DNA of 44,861 nucleotides from Lachnospiraceae bacterium (GTDB lineage: Bacteria; Bacillota; Clostridia; Lachnospirales; Lachnospiraceae). The stretch is taken from NCBI GenBank assembly GCA_910576335.1, contig CAJTIU010000036.1:1-44861 (forward strand). The letters run 5' to 3'. Made by a program: the position numbers and the translations under genes. Under the pieces are notes generated by a model. That model was not told the DNA's origin, did no database searches, and worked only from the letters and a program-made list of their open reading frames with translations. This document shows positions 1 through 8,802 of this stretch, piece by piece; within the stretch, counting starts at the first letter, position 1, and every line of letters starts with the position of its first letter.

Positions 1-13
1 TTAATTTTTCCAT
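1..13 (-). CDS. Start of an unidentified gene leaving the window
   Basis: Only the first four codons are visible (Met-Glu-Lys-Leu). The start is convincing because on the minus strand an AAGGAGG ribosome binding site lies about 9 bases upstream (complement of about 23-30), and an AT-rich leader of about 120 bases separates it from the element end at 121-179. It belongs to the foreign element that cuts parA. A recombinase or transposase is plausible from this position but cannot be seen. Confidence 0.5.
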
Positions 14-26
14 CGTGCGTTCCTCC

Positions 27-53
27 TTAAGTGAATTGATAAAATACACTTAA
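27..53 (-). promoter_or_regulatory. Inverted repeat beside the ribosome binding site of the minus-strand gene
   Basis: TTAAGTG (27-33) pairs perfectly with CACTTAA (47-53). On the minus strand the stem lies directly against, and partly overlaps, the AAGGAGG site. It could be an operator or an RNA hairpin limiting translation. A second short stem (AATCCTT 89-95 with AAGGATT 103-109) lies further up the leader. The regulatory role is inferred. Confidence 0.35.
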
Positions 54-120
54 ATCTTGATGGATTATGGAAAGTAAATCAACTAAAGAATCCTTTATTT
101 ATAAGGATTTCTATCATTAA

Positions 121-179
121 CTTTGCATAATGTATAGCTTTTCATAACCGACATTATGTGAAGCTTCACATAAAGTCGG
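121..179 (-). repeat. Left terminal repeat of a foreign element, fused to parA
   Basis: Read on the minus strand, this 59-base stretch has the same layout as 44709-44767 on the plus strand: six variable bases, TTATGTGA, four variable bases, TCACATAA, six variable bases, TTATG, twelve variable bases, TTATGcAAAG. The centre, TTATGTGAAGCTTCACATAA (154-173), is a perfect palindrome. The palindrome continues outward: CCGAC (148-152) mirrors GTCGG (175-179), which is parA coding sequence. The element end therefore carries an inverted copy of the adjoining target bases. This looks like a recombinase binding or attachment end; the enzyme family is unknown. Confidence 0.6.
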
Positions 180-957
180 AAAGACCACCACGGCGGTCAA
201 TCTGGGTGTCAGTCTGGCACAGCAGGGTAAAAAAGTCCTGCTCATTGATGCCGATGCACAGGCAAATCTTACCATGTCACTTGGCTACGGCAGACCAGAT
301 GATTTGTCTGATACGCTCTCAAGCATTATGCAGGATGTGATAGACGATAATCCTGTCAATGTCCAGAAAGCTATCCTGCACCATAATGAGGGCGTTGACC
401 TGCTCCCGTCCAACATTGAACTGTCGGGCTTGGAAGTAAGGCTAATCAATGCCATAAGCCGTGAAAGCGTGCTGAAAACCTGCATCAATGAGGTAAAAAA
501 GAATTATGATACAGTCCTTATTGACTGTATGCCGAGTTTGGGTATGCTCACAATCAATGCACTTGCAGCGGCTGACAGCGTGGTTATCCCGACACAGCCC
601 CATTATCTTTCTGCCAAAGGCTTAGAGCTGTTGCTTCGCTCCGTGTCTAAAGTCAAGCGGCAAATCAATCCCCATCTGCGGATTGACGGTATCTTAATGA
701 CGATGGTAATGCCACGCACGAACATCTCTAAAGAGATTACCGCAACGGTAAAGAGTGCCTACGGGCAGAGGATTAAAGTTTTCGATGCCCAGATACCCCA
801 TTCCATCCGTGCGGTAGAAGCCACTGCAGAGGGAAAGAGTATTTTTGCCTACGACAAAGGCGGCAAGGTAGCCGCTGCTTATGAGCAGTTTGGAAAGGAG
901 GTAGCAGAGATTGGCGAGAAGCAAAAGAACAGGAATCGAGCTGACCGCATACGATGA
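172..957 (+). pseudogene. parA: ParA-type partition ATPase, 5' end removed
   Basis: The reading frame enters directly at Val-Gly-Lys-Thr-Thr-Thr, the second half of the deviant Walker A motif (normally KGGVGKTT). The start codon and about 10-12 N-terminal residues are replaced by foreign DNA; upstream the frame has no ATG before a stop at 145. The rest is intact: LLIDADAQANLT (Walker A'), VLIDCMPSLGMLT (Walker B), then a normal C-terminus ending with an overlap into parB. The first internal ATG (274) would lack the ATP site. As shown the gene should be inactive. In the family, ParA with ParB stabilises the circular or plasmid-like form of the ICE. Confidence 0.85.
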
Positions 958-1858
958 CCTCTTTGAAACAGACGAGAGCCGAGCAGAAGCAAATTTAAGC
1001 AAGATAAGGGAAATCCCCATTTCCGAGATTGATGAGTTCCCAGACCACCCATTCAAGGTTTTGATGAATGAGGATATGGAGCAGCTTGTGGAAAGTGTCA
1101 GTCGGAGCGGTGTAATGACCCCTGCCACGGTTCGGCAGAAAGAGGACGGTCGGTATGAGCTTATCAGTGGTCACAGGCGGAAAAAGGCTTGTGAGCTTGC
1201 AGGGCTTGAAACGCTGAAATGTGAGGTTAAGGAGCTGACACATGATGAAGCAATTATTGTCATGGTTGAAAGTAATCTCCAACGCTCTGTTATTCTGCCA
1301 AGTGAGAAAGCCTTTGCCTATAAGATGCGGCTTGAAGCGATGAACAGACAAGCGGGCAGACCACCAAAAGATAATTTGACACCAGTGGTGTCAGATTTAG
1401 AAACTCCCCGAACAAATGAGAAGTTGGGAAAAGAAGTTGGTGAAAGCCGTGAGCAGATACGCCGCTTTATCCGCTTGACCGAGCTTGTACCCGAAATTCT
1501 GCAAATGGTAGATGAACGTCAGATTGCTTTCCGCCCTGCTGTTGAGATTTCCTATCTTTCCGAGGAACAGCAGTACACTTTGCTTGAAGCAATGGGCTAC
1601 AACGATGCCACGCCCTCACTTGCACAGGCTATCAAGATGAAAAAGTTCATGCAGGAGGGAAAGCTCACGGACGAGGTTATCCAGAGCATCATGCAGGAGG
1701 ATAAGCCAAACCAGAAAGAGAAGCCTGCCTTTAAGGACGAGCGGATAACCAAGCTCATACCGAAATCTATCCCCAGAGGGCAGGAAACGGATTTTGTCGT
1801 AAAGGCGTTGGAGTTTTATAACCGCCACTTGCAGAGGAACAAGGCTCACGAGAGGTAG
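911..1858 (+). CDS. parB: ParB/Spo0J-family partition protein of the ICE
   Basis: 315 residues. The N-terminal ParB nuclease/CTPase-like domain spans roughly 35-130, with the family motifs ISGHRRKKACELAG and VESNLQRSVILPSEKAFAYK, followed by a helix-turn-helix part (about 170-230). A TTG start at 911 is preferred because AAAGGAGG lies 8-10 bases upstream; this overlaps the end of parA by 47 bases, so the two are translationally coupled. It should bind centromere-like sites and guide segregation with ParA. A second, diverged ParB is in the nested element at 23847. The start choice is an inference; the family is certain. Confidence 0.88.
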   Translation: MARSKRTGIELTAYDDLFETDESRAEANLSKIREIPISEIDEFPDHPFKVLMNEDMEQLVESVSRSGVMTPATVRQKEDGRYELISGHRRKKACELAGLETLKCEVKELTHDEAIIVMVESNLQRSVILPSEKAFAYKMRLEAMNRQAGRPPKDNLTPVVSDLETPRTNEKLGKEVGESREQIRRFIRLTELVPEILQMVDERQIAFRPAVEISYLSEEQQYTLLEAMGYNDATPSLAQAIKMKKFMQEGKLTDEVIQSIMQEDKPNQKEKPAFKDERITKLIPKSIPRGQETDFVVKALEFYNRHLQRNKAHER

Positions 1859-2003
1859 AGCAGGCAAAATGGGGATTCTGGCATGGAACACCGAGGGAGA
1901 AGTCTGCCCTTTGGGGGACAGCAAATTTTTTTCTGATTCCCCCTCTCCACACCTCTCCCCCTTGATACTGCCAGTAACTATCCGAGAAAAGAAATATTAA
2001 AGG

Positions 2004-2026
2004 CTGTCCAGACGGGCAGATTTTTT
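2004..2026 (+). terminator. Terminator-like hairpin between parB and the adhesin
   Basis: CTGTCC (2004-2009) pairs with GGGCAG (2014-2019, one G-U), followed by a T run (2021-2026). It is the main recognisable feature in the 220-base gap 1859-2079, which otherwise holds only the leader of the adhesin with its AGGAGG site at 2069-2074. The stem is short, so readthrough is likely. Confidence 0.45.
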
Positions 2027-2079
2027 CTGTCAAAAAGTCAGTCAGCAACTATCAACACGGGAACGAACAGGAGGTAACG

Positions 2080-5000
2080 ATGAAGATTCGTAAATTATTT
2101 AAAAGGGCTGCGGCGTTAGCGTTGGCTGCGGTCACGGCATTGTCCGCCGTCCCTGCCACGACAGCGTTTGCAGCGGGCGACATCGGCACGATTAGCTTTA
2201 CCCACACCTACGACGGTGCAGGGAACGCCATGAGGTATAATTCCAGTGCCAACATTGGAGGTCATACCGCAGGAGGGACAGGCGAATACAAGTACCGTAT
2301 GTATGTGGACGGGGAAACGGCGTTCTGCCTTCAGCCGGGCGTGCCTTTAAAAACAGGCAACACGCTTGCAAAGGCATCTTCCAACGCTTGGAACGCCCTC
2401 TCCGAAGAACAGAGAAAGGCGGTAGGGCTTGCCCTGCTCTATGGGTATCAGGGCAACAGCGGGAATTTATCTGGGAGCGATGATGAGAAATGGCTTGCCA
2501 CCCAGACCCTTGTATGGGAGTTTGTTACGGGATGCCGCAACGCCACAAGCCCGTACAGCCAGACAAGCACGACCGTTTACAGCCTGCACTTTGGCTCTAA
2601 TTATGCGAACAGTGGGGCGAGGGCGGCTTACGACCAGATTGTGTCGCTGCTTACAAGGCACAGCACGATTCCGAGTTTCATGTCGGCAGGGAAGAAAGAC
2701 ATCACAAAGGAGCTTGCCTATAAGGACGGCAAATACAGCCTTACGCTGACCAACAGCAACGGCGTGTTATCCGAATATACCTTTACAAGCTCTGACAGCA
2801 ATGTAAAGGTATCTAAATCTGGGAACAAGCTGACTATCACATCATCAAAGGCGATTGACGGAACGGCAAGGATTACGGCAACGAGGAACAACACGCCGAC
2901 TGTCAGCAGTGGTGCGATGATGATTGCCTATGGCGACCCGAACCTGCAGGACGTCATTACGGGCGTGGAAAATGTAGATACCATGAAGGCGTATATCAAC
3001 GTGGAAACGCCGACAGGCACGGTTGCACTCAAAAAGACTTCCGAGGACGGTGTTGTTGAGGGGATTTCCTTTAACATCAAGAGTGACGGCTTCAATAAGA
3101 CCGTGAAAACCGATAAGAATGGAAATATCACAGTGGAGGGCTTATTCCCTGGCACTTATACGGTCACAGAACAGTCCATTGACCGCTACGAGCCGCAGAA
3201 GACCCAGACCGTGACGATTATCGGAGGGAAAACCTCTACGGTCACATTCAGCAATACCTTGAAGCGTGGAAGCCTTGAAGTAGTGAAAACATCCGAGGAT
3301 AATCTTGTGGAGGGCGTGAAGTTCCACCTTTACGGAACATCATTGAGCGGCTTGGCTGTTGATGAATATGCCATAACCGATAAGAACGGACTGGCAAAGT
3401 TTGAGAACGTCCTTATCAGCGGCAGCACGCCTTATACCCTTGAGGAAGTGGACACGGCAGTCCGCTATGTCGTCCCTGCATCCCAGACCGCCCCGATTGA
3501 GTGGAAAAAGGTCACAAACCGCAGCTTCCACAACATTTTAAAGAAGTTCAATGTTACGGTATTAAAGACCGACGTGGAAACAGGAAAGAAGCCGCAGGGC
3601 GACGCTTCCCTTGCAGGTGCGGTTTACGGCATCTATAAAGGCGAGGAACTGGTTGACACTTACACCACCGATGAAAATGGGCAGTTTACAACAAAATATT
3701 ATGTATGCGGCGATGACTGGAGCATCCGTGAGATTACCCCGTCCGAGGGCTATCTTCTGGACACGACCGTACACCATGTGGGGGCAGAGCCAGAGCTTTA
3801 CACCGTGGAATATAATTCTGCAAAGAATGACGTAAACGAGCAGGTCATCAAAGGGAATATCGCCATCATCAAGCACACTGACAACGGCGAAACCCAGATT
3901 GAAACGCCAGAGGAGGGAGCTGTTTTTGAAGTGTTCTTGAAATCCGCAGGCAGCTTTGATGCAGCGGAGGAAACGGAACGTGACACGCTCATTTGTGACG
4001 AAAACGGATTTGCCCAGACAAAGGATATGCCATACGGCATCTATACGGTTCACCAGACTTCTGGATGGGACGGGCGTGAGCTAATGAAAGATTTTGACGT
4101 ATTTATCTGCAAGGACAGCCAGACCTACCGCTACCTTATCAACAATGCCAACTTTGAGAGCTATATCAAGATTGTGAAAAAGGATATAGAAACAGGCAAA
4201 GTTATCCCGTATGCAGGTGCAGGATTCCAGATTTATGACCCGAATGGGGAGCTTGTGACAATGCGATTCACTTATCCCGAAGTGACGACGATTGACACGT
4301 TCTACACTACCGCAGACGGAGAGCTTATCACGCCGCAGACCTTAGAATACGGCAAGGGATACTCTCTGGTTGAGGTGCAGGCTCCGTATGGCTACGTTCT
4401 GGATTCCGAGCCAGTCTATTTTGACGTGGAGCAGGGAAACTCCGAGGATGAAAGCGGCATCACGGTTGTCAAAGTGGAACGCTCCAATGTGGCACAGAAA
4501 GGGAAAATCACGGTAGGAAAGTCTGGGGAGGTATTCAGCAGGGTATCAGGAAACAAGGGGCTGTATCAGCCGATTTTTGCAGTAGACAATCTGGAGGGTG
4601 CGGTCTATGAGATTACCGCAGCCGAGGATATTATTACGACAGACGGAACAGTAAGAGCCGAGAAAGGCGAGGTTGTAGATACGCTCACTACGGGCGAGGA
4701 TGGCACGGCAGAATCCAAAGAACTGTATCTGGGAAGATATGAAGTCAAAGAAGTGACCGCCCCGTATGGCATGGTGTTAAGTGAGGAAGTCCACTCCGTG
4801 GAGCTTGTGTATGCAGGGCAGGAAATCGAAGTGACGGAAGCAGGCAGGGATTTTTACAATGAGCGTCAGCGTGTGGAAATCAATGTAATCAAGAGCCTTG
4901 AGGTTGACGAAGCATACGGCGTAGGCAACAACGGAGAAATCAAAGACGTTACGTTCGGTCTGTATGCCGCCGAGGAACTGACCGCCGCAGACGGCTCTGC

Positions 5001-6228
5001 TATCCCTGCGGATGAACTGATTGAGGTTATCTTCCTTGATGAAAACGGTCACGGAAAGGCAGTCAGCGACCTGCCGATTGGCAGCTACTATGTGCAGGAA
5101 ATCAAAACAAACTCCGCTTATCTTATAAGTGACGAGAAATATCCTGTTGATTTTGAGTATGCAGGGCAGGAAACCGCCGTTGTGCATATCACAGCCAACG
5201 AGGGAGAAGCCATTGAAAACGAACTGATTTACGGCTCTGTCAGTGGGAAGAAATCCAATGAGGACGGCGAAGATTTAGGCGGTGCTGTTATCGGCATTTT
5301 TAAGACAGGCATAACAGAATATACAAAGGAAAATGCAATCGCAACTGCCACATCCGAGGATGACGGCAGTTTTTCTTTTGCGGAAGTTCCGTATGGCACA
5401 TGGGTCATCCGTGAAATTGAAAGCCCGAAAGGTTATGTACTCTCCGAGGAAGAAATCAGCGTGACAATCAATGAGGTTGATGAAGTTGTAGAGGTAGAGC
5501 TTGTCAATTACTTCATCACGGGCAATATCGCTCTGACTAAGGTAGATAAGGACTACCCAGAAAACAAGCTCACGGGTGCGGTATTTGAGGTTTACTCTGA
5601 TACGAACGAAGATGGAAAACTGGATAAGAAAGACGAGCTGCTTGGCGAGATGGGCGAGGTGGAGAAAGGCGTGTACCAGATGGACGACCTGCGTTACGGC
5701 AAGTACCTTGTCCGTGAGAAAACCGCCCCGACAGGCTTTGTTCTGGATGAGAATGTCTATCCCGTATCCATCGAGGAAAACGGAAAAACCTACAACGTGG
5801 AGAATAAAGCGGGCAAAGGATTCTTGAATGAAGCACAGAAAGGAAGCCTTAAAATCGTCAAGACATCTTCTGACGGAAAAGTAGAGGGCTTCTCTTTCCG
5901 TGTGATTGGCAAAGATTACGACCAGACATTTACGACAGACAAGAAAGGTGAGATTACTGTTGAGGGGCTGCGTATCGGTGAATATACCGTGTCCGAGGTC
6001 AGCGACAAGGTATCTTCTGGCTATATCCTGCCCGCCGACCAGAAAGTGACCATAAAGACAGATGAAACAGCGGTTGTCACCATGCACAACGAGCTGCGTG
6101 ACACGCCGAAAACAGGCGATGATTTTAGTTTAGGCTTGTGGGTGAGCCTTGCGGCGGCATTTACAGTCGGTGCAGGAATCTTCGGGTTTGCAGGCTACAA
6201 ATGCGGAAGAAAGAAAAAGGAGGATTAA
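2080..6228 (+). CDS. Sortase-anchored adhesin with thioester domain and about ten SpaA/Cna-B repeats
   Basis: 1382 residues. A signal peptide covers about 1-31 (basic start, Ala/Leu core, TAFAAG cleavage). Residues about 35-300 resemble a thioester domain: FCLQPG with Cys83 and the ATQTLVWEF segment with Gln142, the pair that can form an internal thioester for covalent host or cell binding. About ten SpaA/Cna-B domains follow, each opening with a strand such as GSLEVVKTSEDN or GNIALTKVDKD and closing near E-x-x-x-P-x-GY; Lys and Glu placement suggests isopeptide bonds. The C-terminus has TPKTGD, a hydrophobic segment and GRKKKED, a sorting signal of the PxTG kind used by class B sortases; such an enzyme is encoded at 42076. 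Start supported by AGGAGGTAACG. Likely a surface stalk for cell contact during mating or host adhesion (inference). Confidence 0.85.
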   Translation: MKIRKLFKRAAALALAAVTALSAVPATTAFAAGDIGTISFTHTYDGAGNAMRYNSSANIGGHTAGGTGEYKYRMYVDGETAFCLQPGVPLKTGNTLAKASSNAWNALSEEQRKAVGLALLYGYQGNSGNLSGSDDEKWLATQTLVWEFVTGCRNATSPYSQTSTTVYSLHFGSNYANSGARAAYDQIVSLLTRHSTIPSFMSAGKKDITKELAYKDGKYSLTLTNSNGVLSEYTFTSSDSNVKVSKSGNKLTITSSKAIDGTARITATRNNTPTVSSGAMMIAYGDPNLQDVITGVENVDTMKAYINVETPTGTVALKKTSEDGVVEGISFNIKSDGFNKTVKTDKNGNITVEGLFPGTYTVTEQSIDRYEPQKTQTVTIIGGKTSTVTFSNTLKRGSLEVVKTSEDNLVEGVKFHLYGTSLSGLAVDEYAITDKNGLAKFENVLISGSTPYTLEEVDTAVRYVVPASQTAPIEWKKVTNRSFHNILKKFNVTVLKTDVETGKKPQGDASLAGAVYGIYKGEELVDTYTTDENGQFTTKYYVCGDDWSIREITPSEGYLLDTTVHHVGAEPELYTVEYNSAKNDVNEQVIKGNIAIIKHTDNGETQIETPEEGAVFEVFLKSAGSFDAAEETERDTLICDENGFAQTKDMPYGIYTVHQTSGWDGRELMKDFDVFICKDSQTYRYLINNANFESYIKIVKKDIETGKVIPYAGAGFQIYDPNGELVTMRFTYPEVTTIDTFYTTADGELITPQTLEYGKGYSLVEVQAPYGYVLDSEPVYFDVEQGNSEDESGITVVKVERSNVAQKGKITVGKSGEVFSRVSGNKGLYQPIFAVDNLEGAVYEITAAEDIITTDGTVRAEKGEVVDTLTTGEDGTAESKELYLGRYEVKEVTAPYGMVLSEEVHSVELVYAGQEIEVTEAGRDFYNERQRVEINVIKSLEVDEAYGVGNNGEIKDVTFGLYAAEELTAADGSAIPADELIEVIFLDENGHGKAVSDLPIGSYYVQEIKTNSAYLISDEKYPVDFEYAGQETAVVHITANEGEAIENELIYGSVSGKKSNEDGEDLGGAVIGIFKTGITEYTKENAIATATSEDDGSFSFAEVPYGTWVIREIESPKGYVLSEEEISVTINEVDEVVEVELVNYFITGNIALTKVDKDYPENKLTGAVFEVYSDTNEDGKLDKKDELLGEMGEVEKGVYQMDDLRYGKYLVREKTAPTGFVLDENVYPVSIEENGKTYNVENKAGKGFLNEAQKGSLKIVKTSSDGKVEGFSFRVIGKDYDQTFTTDKKGEITVEGLRIGEYTVSEVSDKVSSGYILPADQKVTIKTDETAVVTMHNELRDTPKTGDDFSLGLWVSLAAAFTVGAGIFGFAGYKCGRKKKED

Positions 6229-6233
6229 GCAGA

Positions 6234-6320
6234 ATGAGAGAAAAAAATAGGATTGCTATTGTGCTTGTAGCGTTTATTGGCGTTGCGGCTATATGGCTGC
6301 ATATCCGCAGGAAGAAATAA
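6234..6320 (+). CDS. 28-residue single-pass membrane peptide
   Basis: The peptide has a charged start (MREKNR), one hydrophobic helix (IAIVLVAFIGVAAIWL) and a basic tail (HIRRKK), so the C-terminus is probably cytoplasmic. AAGGAGG, overlapping the last codons of the adhesin gene, lies 8 bases before the ATG, and the gap to the adhesin stop is five bases. This suggests co-translation with the adhesin, perhaps as an accessory to its secretion or anchoring. No family recognised. Confidence 0.55.
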   Translation: MREKNRIAIVLVAFIGVAAIWLHIRRKK

Positions 6321-6389
6321 ATTAGGCAGATTTTGTATGGATTGGGGCGGTTCATAGCGACCGTCCTTTTTCCATGTACGGAGGTGACT

Positions 6390-6695
6390 ATGGACAATTT
6401 AAAAACCATAGAGGGGAAAGTGAAAGCTGTCCTGCAAAAGAATGAGGATGCCAGAAATGACGACATGGTGCTGTACCTTGCCCTCTGCAACCTATATCTG
6501 AAAGATGCAGGAGCTATGCCGCTTGCCCGAATACTTTTGAGCCATAAGGAGCTTGGCCTGCCGAGCTTTGAGAGCGTGGGCAGGACACGCCGCAAATTGC
6601 AGGAGAAATGCCCAGAACTTTTAGGGAGTGTGCGGATGCAGAAAATCAGAGCCAAAGGCGAAAAGGCATATCGTAGATATGCCAAAGAATCGTGA
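6390..6695 (+). CDS. Small conserved ICE protein of unknown function
   Basis: 101 residues. The start at 6390 follows CGGAGGTGACT; an upstream in-frame ATG (6333) has no good ribosome site. The protein is largely helical and basic toward the C-terminus (GRTRRKLQEKCPEL, KIRAKGEKAYRRYAKES), with a central segment resembling a DNA-binding fold found in ICE and phage accessory proteins (MVLYLALCNLYLKDAG). It may be a small regulator or DNA-binding protein; this is inference. Its stop overlaps the possible GTG start of the next gene. Confidence 0.6.
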   Translation: MDNLKTIEGKVKAVLQKNEDARNDDMVLYLALCNLYLKDAGAMPLARILLSHKELGLPSFESVGRTRRKLQEKCPELLGSVRMQKIRAKGEKAYRRYAKES

Positions 6696-6700
6696 GGTGT

Positions 6701-7075
6701 ATGATGCAGGAAATGTCTTTTGAATACGGTGGGCATCATTTTATCCCAGAGCGGCAGTTTACAAAGCGGGAAGATGATTTTTTCAAGATTACCCGCAGGT
6801 TAAAAACAGACAGGGAACTTGGCTTTTTCGCCGCTGACTATTACGGCAGGGGAAGCCAGAAATTCCCTTATTCTTACGATGATTTTTATGCTGCATCCAC
6901 GGATAAGAAATGTGATATTTTCCGCTGCGTGGAGAATGGCAGGCTGTACGTCCCCTGCCAGTATGAATTGCAGCAATATATGGACGGAAAACAGCAGGAA
7001 ATACCACAAGGGCATACCACGATGCCCAAAGAGCGTGGGCAGAAAAAGGAAAGGAGGAACGCCTATGAACGGTGA
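6701..7075 (+). CDS. Unrecognised ICE accessory protein
   Basis: About 124 residues from ATG 6701; GTG 6692 and ATG 6704 are alternative starts, with GAGG at 6694-6697. The sequence is aromatic-rich (EYGGHHFIPERQF, FAADYYGRGSQKFPYSYDDFYAAS) and ends in a basic tail (KERGQKKERRNAYER) that overlaps the next start by 11 bases. The compact style matches the small domains that accompany large polyvalent ICE proteins, but I cannot name a family. Position in the run of overlapping genes before the helicase implies co-expression. Confidence 0.55.
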   Translation: MMQEMSFEYGGHHFIPERQFTKREDDFFKITRRLKTDRELGFFAADYYGRGSQKFPYSYDDFYAASTDKKCDIFRCVENGRLYVPCQYELQQYMDGKQQEIPQGHTTMPKERGQKKERRNAYER

Positions 7076-7340
7076 AACACGCTCCAATCAAGGCTATGAA
7101 ATCATAGAGAGCTGCACTATCGGGAATACGGAGCTTGTCATCGGGCATCACCCGAAAGCCCCGAACCCTTATGTATGCTGGTACTGCAAGGGCGGCGGCA
7201 ACTATTATTGGGGCTGCTACTGCAATACTCTCGAAGCCGCAAGGAAGAAACTGAACGAACGCTACCAGTCGGAGTGCCAGATGCCGTACAATCAACAGCC
7301 AGATAAAAAAGTGAAGCAGCACGATGGGCGTGAGCGGTAG
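7065..7340 (+). CDS. Small Cys/Trp/Tyr-rich ICE protein, relative of the 7490 gene
   Basis: 91 residues, start at 7065 after AAAGGAGGAACGCCT. Residues 10-30 (YEIIESCTIGNTELVIGHHP) match the opening of the protein at 7490 (YEVIQSIHIGKKEVVFGID), so the two share a domain. The middle is rich in Cys, Trp and Tyr (PYVCWYCKGGGNYYWGCYC), which could bind metal or nucleic acid. Role unknown. Confidence 0.6.
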   Translation: MNGETRSNQGYEIIESCTIGNTELVIGHHPKAPNPYVCWYCKGGGNYYWGCYCNTLEAARKKLNERYQSECQMPYNQQPDKKVKQHDGRER

Positions 7341-7341
7341 T

Positions 7342-7500
7342 ATGAGCAGCAATGAAAACTATAAGAAATATGACTGCACGACCTGTCCTTACCCCCGATA
7401 TAAGGACAGCCGTGTTATCTTCTGCGATGTCTGCATCCGAAAGGTTTTAGACTGGCAGAGGGAGAAAAAGCAGGGAAAGGAGAAGCCCGATGGAGAATGA
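7342..7500 (+). CDS. 52-residue zinc-ribbon-like protein
   Basis: A complete short frame from ATG 7342 to TGA 7500, starting one base after the previous stop and overlapping the next gene by 11 bases. It has two Cys pairs, CTTCP and CDVCI, about 16 residues apart, the layout of a small zinc finger, followed by a basic tail. No strong ribosome site is visible, so translation would depend on coupling to the upstream gene. Very short, but the packed spacing on both sides argues that it is real. Confidence 0.55.
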   Translation: MSSNENYKKYDCTTCPYPRYKDSRVIFCDVCIRKVLDWQREKKQGKEKPDGE

Positions 7501-8095
7501 AGAAAAACGGATGATTAGCTCTTATGAGGTCATACAGAGCATCCACATCGGAAAAAAGGAAGTGGTGTTCGGTATAGATGAAAAAGAGAAATATCCTTTT
7601 TTAGTATGCGACTGCACTTATGATAACCCGCTGTCCGCAGAGTGGGTAACGGATGCGGTCGGCTCAGACGACTATCTGGAAGCCATGCAGATTTTTACCG
7701 ACAGGGTGCAGGAGCAGATAGGGCTTGTGAGAGCCGAGCAGGAACAATTCAAGTTCGACATGACGCCGTTTACCATAGACGACTGCATCCCAGACAATAA
7801 AAATGACAGCATTGTGGGAAAGGTCGTCGCTATCAATGCCGAGGTCAATCGTTATGAGTACCGGCATTCCGCCTATCAGCTTGTATTGGTGGACGGCGGA
7901 CACGGTGCAAGGGGCGGCAGGGGGCAGGCGGTGTTTGGGACTTCGCTTGCGGACGGCAAGCACGCCCGATGGGAAAGGTACGATGTGCTTGGCGAAATCA
8001 AGCCAGAAAAAATGCCTGATTGGGCAAAAGAAGCCCTCACAAAAATCCAGACGCAGGAAAAGGCGAAAAAACAAAAAAGCAGGGAGGAACGCTGA
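7490..8095 (+). CDS. ICE accessory protein sharing a domain with the 7065 gene
   Basis: 201 residues. AAAGGAG lies just before ATG 7490. The first about 60 residues form the YEVIQSIHIGKKEVVFG domain shared with 7065; the middle (QEQFKFDMTPFTIDDCIP, VVAINAEVNRYEYRHSAYQLVLVDGG) is followed by a Gly-rich loop (GGHGARGGRGQAVFG) and a basic tail. Overlaps of one base downstream and 11 upstream show a tightly coupled operon. No enzymatic motif found; function unknown. Confidence 0.65.
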   Translation: MENEEKRMISSYEVIQSIHIGKKEVVFGIDEKEKYPFLVCDCTYDNPLSAEWVTDAVGSDDYLEAMQIFTDRVQEQIGLVRAEQEQFKFDMTPFTIDDCIPDNKNDSIVGKVVAINAEVNRYEYRHSAYQLVLVDGGHGARGGRGQAVFGTSLADGKHARWERYDVLGEIKPEKMPDWAKEALTKIQTQEKAKKQKSREER

Positions 8096-8790
8096 TGGAG
8101 ATACGAGCTTTGGCACAGCCCGAACAGAAATACACCTACGCCCAGAGTATGCAGCTTGAGGGGCAGACAGGGTGCATCGGGCATCTGCGGGGAGATTTTG
8201 CCCCATCTGGATATGGTTTTTACACTACTTGGTTTGATACAAGGGAGCAATGGAAAACGGATGAATTTAAGTCGGAGCTTGATGATGTAATCAATGCTTT
8301 GCGTGAAGATAAGGGGCTTCTGCATAACCGCTATGATATGGCGGCGTTTGCAAGGAAGAATCCCGAAAGTGCTTTTCAGGGCAGCTATTGTGCAGAATAC
8401 GGATTCCGTGTGGATACGGAGAAACACGCTTTTCTGCTCCGATGCAACCCGACCAAAGGCGATTATAATTTTTACTGCTACTGCTATGTAAAAGAATGGC
8501 TTGATAAGCATATATCCAGAGCGGAACAGGGAATCCGCTTTATTGACCCACATTACAAAGAACTGTTCCGCATCCCAGACGGCGGCAAAATTGTCATTAC
8601 TTCCGCTTGGGGAGAGAAAACGGAGCTTGCCTGCCGTTATATTGATGAAACCCATACCGAGGTGGGCAGCAATCTTCTCCATATATGTGAATTTGCCGAG
8701 CGTATGGAGAGGAACGGTGCGGCTTATGAGCCGAAGCCCGAAGATGTGCAGGCGGCAAAAATCCCGAAAAAGAAAGAATATGAGCGATAG
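8095..8790 (+). CDS. ICE protein with C-terminal LPD28-like module
   Basis: 231 residues; the ATG overlaps the previous stop and follows GGGAGGAACGCTG. The last 50 residues (CRYIDETHTEVGSNLLHICEFAERMERNG) match the C-terminus of the 74-residue protein at 9006 (CHYLDESYAEIDGVRYAVREFARRMEQN), defining a shared module with the pattern C-x-Y-x-D-E, E-F-A-x-R-M-E-x-N, Y-x-P. This resembles the small large-polyvalent-protein-associated domains (LPD28 type); that assignment is from memory. The N-terminal 150 residues contain a Cys/Tyr-rich stretch (YNFYCYCYVKEWL). Function unknown. Confidence 0.65.
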   Translation: MEIRALAQPEQKYTYAQSMQLEGQTGCIGHLRGDFAPSGYGFYTTWFDTREQWKTDEFKSELDDVINALREDKGLLHNRYDMAAFARKNPESAFQGSYCAEYGFRVDTEKHAFLLRCNPTKGDYNFYCYCYVKEWLDKHISRAEQGIRFIDPHYKELFRIPDGGKIVITSAWGEKTELACRYIDETHTEVGSNLLHICEFAERMERNGAAYEPKPEDVQAAKIPKKKEYER

Positions 8791-8802
8791 GAGGGATATG
8801 GA

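Noticed and set aside
148-179. TGTGA-N4-TCACA as a Crp/Fnr-type operator
   Set aside because: Crp sites have a six-base spacer and Fnr sites have different half-sites. The same structure recurs at the other foreign end as part of a larger repeat, so an element end explains it better.
5275-6087. Long minus-strand frame opposite the adhesin
   Set aside because: It follows the codon pattern of the SpaA repeats on the other strand and has no start signal; a shadow frame.
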